Assembly: GCA_035527535.1 (NCBI GenBank)
Contig: DATLAK010000038.1
Location: 1-39,737 of the forward strand
Length of the DNA stretch: 39,737 nucleotides
Direction of reading: 5' to 3'
Origin: Armatimonadota bacterium
GTDB lineage: Bacteria; Armatimonadota; Hebobacteria; GCA-020354555; CP070648
The notes under the pieces: model-generated
The model's database searches: none
Told to the model about the DNA's origin: nothing
The model's input: the letters and a program-made list of their open reading frames with translations, nothing else
Shown here: positions 35,160 through 39,737 of the stretch, in pieces
How the letters are laid out: the number at the start of each line of letters is the position of its first letter
Position numbering within the stretch: position 1 is the first letter of the stretch
Made by a program: the position numbers and the translations under genes

Positions 35160-38100
35160 CTACTGCGGCATCGCCCAGTAGTCCTGCCTGCCGTTGGGAT
35201 ATTGGTAGTCGTAATCGCGCTCCTGGAAACCAAGCACCCATGGATCCTGGCCCAGCGCCCAGAAGCTGATGGGCGGGGTGTGTGCAGGCGGTCCCACCTT
35301 GAGCCGGGCCTGATAGCCGGGATCCGGCCACCCCGTGAGTGGATCTATCGGCGTGAACTGCCAGCCGGCCTTTTCCACCGTGACATCGTAGATGTCAGCG
35401 GGCATCGCGGTCTGGTAGTAGTACCCGTTGGAGCGGGTGGAGGTGTGGAAGACACGGCCGCTGGCGCGCCCGGAAAGCGTCACCCGGGCGTTCGGCACGG
35501 GGCGGTCCCACAGGGTGCGCGCCAGACCGCTGGCGGAGTAGGTGGGCGCCGGGGAATCGCCCCAGAAATAGAAGGCGGCGGTGGTAACGGGCCCGAACCA
35601 GCTGACGACCGGCAGCTGTCCCTCCACATGATCCTCGTTGACCGCCACCTCAAAGGTGTATCCGCGCTTGCTCACGGTAATATAGTAGTAACCTTCGCGG
35701 AAGACCTGCACCGTTTGCCCGTTCTCGACGTACTGGCCGCCCAGGCGGGCGAAGCCCTGGGAGTTGGTCTGGCGGGTCTGCACCACGCGCCAATCGCCGT
35801 CCGAGCGCCAGACCGTGACCGTGGCGCTGGCGATGGGGCTCTTGTTGGGGTAGAGCGCGTAAACGTCAATCGTGCTGTAGATGAGGGGGCTCAGCCAGAA
35901 GTTCTGGCTGGCGCTCTCGCGGTTGGGCAGCTCGAGCTCGCGATAGGGAGGGGTAATCCAGCGGTCCGGCGCCACGGTAGGTTCGATGTAGTAGTAGCCG
36001 GGGTCCAGTTGCGGGACCGTGTAGTGCCCGCCGGCATCGGTGACCGCCGCATAGGTGGCAGCAATCCTACCGGCACTTTCCCGGTACACGTCCAGCTCAA
36101 CCCCGGGCACCCCGCGGCCGGCGCTGTCCCAGACGTAGCCCGCGATCTGGTAGCGCACCGCCACCGACGCCACGAAGTCAACGCCGGTCACGTCGTGGTT
36201 CACCACGTCCACGCGGCGCTCCGCCGGCGTGAACTCGTGGAAGCGCTTGCTGGGGGTGATGCGGTAGCGCCCTGGGAGCAGGTTGGTGATACGGTAGGTG
36301 CCGTCGGCGCGGGTGCTGCCGGTGACGCGGCGGCCGGGCGAGGTGGCGATGCCTTCGACGCTGATGGCGGCGTCGCCCACGGGCCGACCGGTGACATCGG
36401 CGATGCGGCCGCTGATGCTGTAGGTGGTGGCGGTGGTGCCGGTCATGACCAGGGCGTACGGCTGGGGCGAGTATGGCAAGTTATACCCCGAGACCTTGAC
36501 ATAGTAGGTGCCCACCAGCGGCCTCGAGAAGTCGAGTCGCTCCACGTTGTTGATGCGGTCGGAGGCGGGCACCGTGCCGAAGTTGCCGCGGTATATGCTA
36601 CCCCGGGGATCAACCACCGTCAAATCAAGGTCATTGACCAGCGCCGATGACGTGTAAGGCGCAGCAGGGGCATCGGTCCACACCAGGGTCACCGCCAGCG
36701 GCACGCTTGCGCTGGTGACCACCAGCGGGTGGATATCCACCGCCCCGGTGTCGGTGATCATGCCGTAATCGTGGAAGATGAGGCTCGCGCCGGCGTGGGC
36801 CCGCTGCGGGAAGAGCGAGTTGCCGATGTCGGGCCGCCCCCACCCCTGGGCGCCGTCGGGACGAGCGTGGATCTCTTGCTTCGACCCCGTTCCATACTGC
36901 CCCGGGGCGAGGTCGCGGGCGCCGTTGATGAGGGTGGCCTTGACCAGGGCGCCGGTGGGGCTGCTGTGGCCGCGCACCTTCTCGTAGTACTCGCGCACCA
37001 GCGCCGCCGTGCCGGCGGTGAGCGGGGTCGCCATGCTGGTGCCGCCCGAATAGAGATACCAGTCGTTGTAGATGCCCCACAGCTCTTCGACCCCGCTGTG
37101 ATGGCCCAGCTTGCCTCGCGAGTAACAGGAGATGATGTTGGTGCCCGGAGCCACCACGTCGGGCTTGATGCGGCCGTCGGTGCACGGGCCGCGGCTGCTG
37201 AACGCGGCCATGCCGGAGGGATTGTCGGAGATGTAATCGGAGGCGATGGGATCGGCGAAGTAGCCGAAGATGTCCCACGTATAATCCGCGAGCCCGCCCC
37301 ACCCGGAGTTCGGCGGGCGATAGCTCTCGCTCGCGCCGACGCTGATGCAGTTCTTGGCGGTGGCGGGCTGGCCGATGCTGGTGGCGTCGATGATCCCGTC
37401 GCCGTCCTCGTCATACCCGTCGTTGCCGGCGGCGAAGAGGATGGTCATATCAGGATGACGCCACAGGTAGTCATCCACCATGAACGATTCGTAGGTGTAG
37501 CTGCCGAAGTAGTAGGAGGCGCCCCAGCTATTGGTGTGGATGCGCGCCCCGGCCTGGTAGGCCTGGCCGAAGAGCTGCCCGAAGTCGTCGGGGAGGCCCG
37601 ATAGGAAACCGGCGGCGTCCATCACCGACTGGAAGACCAGGCCCGCCTCCGGCGCCATCCCGGCGAAGGAACCGGTGTAGTAGTGTGTCGGGGCACTGGA
37701 ACCGGACATCGTGCCGTTACCCAGCACCGAGCCGGCAACATGGGTGCCGTGACCACCTTCCGCCACCGGCGGCGTCGTGCTGTCGCTCCAATCACCAGTG
37801 CGGCCGCGGGCGAAAGCCTGCACCAGCCGCGGCTGCCCGGCAGCGTTCAGAAAGTCGGGGTGGAGATTGGCGGCGTTCCCGGTATCGAGCCCGGTGTCGG
37901 CGATCCCCACGATCTGGCCGCCGCCAAACAATCCGTAGTCCTGCCAGACGTCCACCCCCCACGGCAGGCCCGCGACATTGCTGACGTTGAGATAGCGCTG
38001 GCCCTGGTCGTTGCGCAGCTCCGGCATCCGGTACTCCTGGATCCACTGCACCTCGGGCAGCGCCGCCAGGTCGAGCACGGCGGCCGCGGGTGTGCGCACC

Positions 38101-38645
38101 AGCACCGATGGGGTCGGCTCCCAGGCGCCGCCCAGGCGCCACAACTTGCGCTGCCGAATGAAGCTGTTCACGCGGTCCAGCGTCTCTCCCGGGAACAGCT
38201 TGACGACCACCGTGAGGCCGCGCTTGGGGTTGCTCACCAGGGAGCCCCGGTACTTCCAGCGCGCGGGAAACGGGCTCACCCACCGCACGACCGGCAGCGC
38301 AGCGACGCGCGAGGCTTCGGCCGCGGTCATGCGCGCGGCGAACGCGTTGCGCGGCACGTAGTCAACAAACACCGCCCCCAGATCGGCTGCCTGGCGTTTC
38401 CACGCCCAGCGCACCGGCCCTTGGAACTGCACCACGTAGTAGCCGCGGTCGGGGGAAATGGTGGAGCCGAGGGTGGTCGCGGCCGCCTGGCGCGCCTGCA
38501 CAACCGCGGCCGGCTCGGCGCACTTCGGATCGAACTGATCCTCGCCGGCCAGGATCGGCATGTAGAGCTCCGCCCAAGCGGACGTCGCCGCCATGCCCAA
38601 CGCAAGCACCAGCGCCACCGCCGTACCCCGAGCACAAGCCTTCAT
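35160..38645 (-). CDS. Secreted subtilisin-like protease with regulatory-like repeats
   Basis: A 1161-residue S8 family peptidase. A signal peptide ends near AWA (residue 25), a prodomain follows, then the catalytic domain with D250 (GIADTGLD), H299 (GGHGTHVAG), oxyanion N408 (AAGND) and S537 (GGTSMATP). A beta-sandwich domain with LVWTDAPAAPYTSSALVNDLDL resembles the C-terminal domain of KP-43-type subtilases. Four carboxypeptidase-regulatory-like beta domains follow, starting near YSISGRIADV, YQIAGYVWDS, YSTIDVYALY and YSASGLARTL. It is probably cell-surface or extracellular. GGGAGGG lies about 8 nt before ATG 38645. Substrate is unknown; neighbours are surface proteins. Confidence 0.92.
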   Translation of the reverse strand: MKACARGTAVALVLALGMAATSAWAELYMPILAGEDQFDPKCAEPAAVVQARQAAATTLGSTISPDRGYYVVQFQGPVRWAWKRQAADLGAVFVDYVPRNAFAARMTAAEASRVAALPVVRWVSPFPARWKYRGSLVSNPKRGLTVVVKLFPGETLDRVNSFIRQRKLWRLGGAWEPTPSVLVRTPAAAVLDLAALPEVQWIQEYRMPELRNDQGQRYLNVSNVAGLPWGVDVWQDYGLFGGGQIVGIADTGLDTGNAANLHPDFLNAAGQPRLVQAFARGRTGDWSDSTTPPVAEGGHGTHVAGSVLGNGTMSGSSAPTHYYTGSFAGMAPEAGLVFQSVMDAAGFLSGLPDDFGQLFGQAYQAGARIHTNSWGASYYFGSYTYESFMVDDYLWRHPDMTILFAAGNDGYDEDGDGIIDATSIGQPATAKNCISVGASESYRPPNSGWGGLADYTWDIFGYFADPIASDYISDNPSGMAAFSSRGPCTDGRIKPDVVAPGTNIISCYSRGKLGHHSGVEELWGIYNDWYLYSGGTSMATPLTAGTAALVREYYEKVRGHSSPTGALVKATLINGARDLAPGQYGTGSKQEIHARPDGAQGWGRPDIGNSLFPQRAHAGASLIFHDYGMITDTGAVDIHPLVVTSASVPLAVTLVWTDAPAAPYTSSALVNDLDLTVVDPRGSIYRGNFGTVPASDRINNVERLDFSRPLVGTYYVKVSGYNLPYSPQPYALVMTGTTATTYSISGRIADVTGRPVGDAAISVEGIATSPGRRVTGSTRADGTYRITNLLPGRYRITPSKRFHEFTPAERRVDVVNHDVTGVDFVASVAVRYQIAGYVWDSAGRGVPGVELDVYRESAGRIAATYAAVTDAGGHYTVPQLDPGYYYIEPTVAPDRWITPPYRELELPNRESASQNFWLSPLIYSTIDVYALYPNKSPIASATVTVWRSDGDWRVVQTRQTNSQGFARLGGQYVENGQTVQVFREGYYYITVSKRGYTFEVAVNEDHVEGQLPVVSWFGPVTTAAFYFWGDSPAPTYSASGLARTLWDRPVPNARVTLSGRASGRVFHTSTRSNGYYYQTAMPADIYDVTVEKAGWQFTPIDPLTGWPDPGYQARLKVGPPAHTPPISFWALGQDPWVLGFQERDYDYQYPNGRQDYWAMPQ

Positions 38646-38690
38646 CTCCGCGCCCTCCCTCGTTCTCGCACGCTATCCCCCAGTGCGCAA

Positions 38691-38722
38691 GCCGGGACCT
38701 GTCCCGCGGGAGAGGTCCCGGC
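38691..38722. repeat. Nested near-perfect 32-bp palindrome
   Basis: Arms GCCGGGACCT and AGGTCCCGGC enclose an inner palindrome TCCCGCGGGA with only one mismatched pair over the 32 bases. It lies between the Ig-protein stop and the subtilase start. It may be a terminator without a T tract or another dispersed palindrome. Two smaller palindromes follow at 38736-38747 and 38757-38770. Confidence 0.65.
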
Positions 38723-38792
38723 TATGTCATCTCATGCGGGCTCCCGCTGCCCGTGCGCGCCGATCGGCGCTACCTCAGTCGTTGACAGCGCA

Positions 38793-39737
38793 TCATTGAA
38801 CGCTGATCGCAATCCGCTGCGGGTTGGGCGTCGCCAGATAGGTGATCGTGCCCGGCGTCGGCGTGAGCAGGCCAATCTGGCTCCCGTATGGGCTGTCAAT
38901 CGCGTTCAGGCCGTCGGTCTTCACGATCACGTCCACCCAGATCGTGGTGTCTGCCGCCACGGCAATCGGCAGCGGTTCGGCGCCGATGGCGGGCGGATTG
39001 ACCGAATGCACGCGGAAGGTGGCGTACTGGAACGGATAGACCTTCGCCCCCGCGTCTGGGGCGTTACTGATGTAGATGGTTCCCTGCTGAGTTCCGGCGT
39101 TGTGTATCGAGAACGCGTTGGCTATCAACTGCAGACCGGGACCGATCGGGTAGGTCTGGGTCAGCACCGCATTGGTGTCGGGGTAGTTAATCTCGAAGCG
39201 CACGCCGCCGCCCGGCGGCGGGTTGACGGTCATCCCGAGCGTCCCTTGCGCATCGGAGCCCGGCCCGCCCTGCGGCGAGCCGGCGAAGATGGTAAAGGTG
39301 CCGGCCTCGGCTTCGTCCAGCAACTGGACCGACAGCAACGTGGTCGCCGTGCCGCCAACGGTGAAGGCGGGATTGGACTGGAAGCTCACGGTGGCGTCGG
39401 TGACGTTGGTCGGGCTCTGTATCGAGAAATAGACCGGGGTGTTGTCCTGCACCGCGTTGCCGAACTTGTCGGTGAGGGTGGCGGTGATGACCCAGGGGCC
39501 GCCCGGCAACTGCAGCGGGCCGCCGCTCACCGAGACCAGCGCGATGCTCCCGGCGGGCCCGCCCGCGCCCACGTATTGCCCGATCGAGAACGACGAATAG
39601 GTGTCAATTATCGTCGGCACTGTAGCCTTCACCGCCATGTAAGCCGTGCTTCCCAAGTTGGGGAACGCCTGGGGGGTGAAATCGGCGGAGGTGCCGCAGA
39701 TGTGGATTCCTCCGGGCGACACTCCCATTTCGGTGGC
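38793..39737 (-). CDS. Ig-like domain surface protein, 5' end beyond the window
   Basis: The last 314 codons of a larger gene; the frame stays open to the window edge and continues upstream of it. The visible part has beta-rich Ig-like segments: a Big_1-type stretch VITATLTDKFGNAVQDNTPVYF, then FQSNPAFTVGGTATTLL, EAEAGTFTIFAG and a second beta domain YPIGPGLQLIANAFSIHNAGTQQ. No transmembrane tail or sortase motif is seen at the C-terminus, which ends NPQRIAISVQ. A surface or secreted adhesin-like protein is likely. It lies upstream of the subtilase in the same direction. Confidence 0.75.
   Translation of the reverse strand, partial: ATEMGVSPGGIHICGTSADFTPQAFPNLGSTAYMAVKATVPTIIDTYSSFSIGQYVGAGGPAGSIALVSVSGGPLQLPGGPWVITATLTDKFGNAVQDNTPVYFSIQSPTNVTDATVSFQSNPAFTVGGTATTLLSVQLLDEAEAGTFTIFAGSPQGGPGSDAQGTLGMTVNPPPGGGVRFEINYPDTNAVLTQTYPIGPGLQLIANAFSIHNAGTQQGTIYISNAPDAGAKVYPFQYATFRVHSVNPPAIGAEPLPIAVAADTTIWVDVIVKTDGLNAIDSPYGSQIGLLTPTPGTITYLATPNPQRIAISVQ

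Noticed and set aside
34146-36650. An 834-codon plus-strand frame opposite the LptD-like and subtilase genes
   Set aside because: It is an antisense shadow caused by high-GC codon use; composition is Val/Gly/Ala/Arg-rich without domains, and the minus-strand genes are clear.

Overview
GC-rich bacterial DNA, probably a chromosome segment from an uncultured diderm bacterium. The coding density is high and codon third positions are strongly G/C. The diderm reading rests on an LptD/OstA-like beta-barrel protein (33135-35123) and several exported surface proteins. The uvr-rapZ-yvcK gene order is typical of Firmicutes and Actinobacteria, while the ABC/GldG/DUF4340 set is common in Armatimonadota, Planctomycetota and relatives. 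Armatimonadota is my tentative guess, not something the sequence proves. I see no rRNA, tRNA or CRISPR array.

Layout. (1) 1-3.8 kb: a broken 3' remnant of nadE beside a dispersed palindrome, then an MFS transporter and a DinG-type Fe-S helicase, 4 nt apart. (2) 3.9-7.5 kb: a tightly overlapping polysaccharide set of flippase, zinc-ribbon methyltransferase and APH-fold kinase. (3) 7.5-12.6 kb, minus strand: an ABC ATPase, ABC-2 permease, GldG-like protein, small membrane protein and DUF4340 protein. (4) 13.0-18.2 kb, plus strand: an exopolysaccharide/O-antigen block with a polymerase/ligase and three GT4 glycosyltransferases. (5) 18.2-19.9 kb: a decayed methyltransferase pseudogene in lower-GC DNA, then an alpha/beta-hydrolase esterase. 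(6) 20-33 kb, minus strand: a nucleotide-excision-repair and cell-envelope regulation backbone, uvrB, uvrA, uvrC, ogt, a DUF360/holin-4-like protein, rapZ and yvcK. (7) 33-39.7 kb, minus strand: surface proteins, namely an Ig-like protein cut by the window edge, a secreted subtilase with four regulatory-like repeats, and an Ig-OstA-barrel protein.

The most unusual feature is the accessory material at the seams of the uvr backbone. A lower-GC pair (cytoplasmic-looking trypsin-TPR protease plus a DUF6602 PD-(D/E)XK-like protein) lies between uvrB and uvrA. A small DUF3883 PD-(D/E)XK-like gene lies between uvrA and uvrC and is bracketed by perfect 26-bp inverted copies of a palindromic repeat. 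The same 26-bp repeat occurs inside ogt, split by exactly 24 nt (eight codons), and a 12-nt piece of it lies in the last codons of uvrA. Related palindromes sit beside the nadE remnant, at the stop codon of the esterase, and between the protease gene and uvrB. Together these suggest an active or once-active small palindromic element family that reshaped gene ends and may have helped install nuclease-like cargo.
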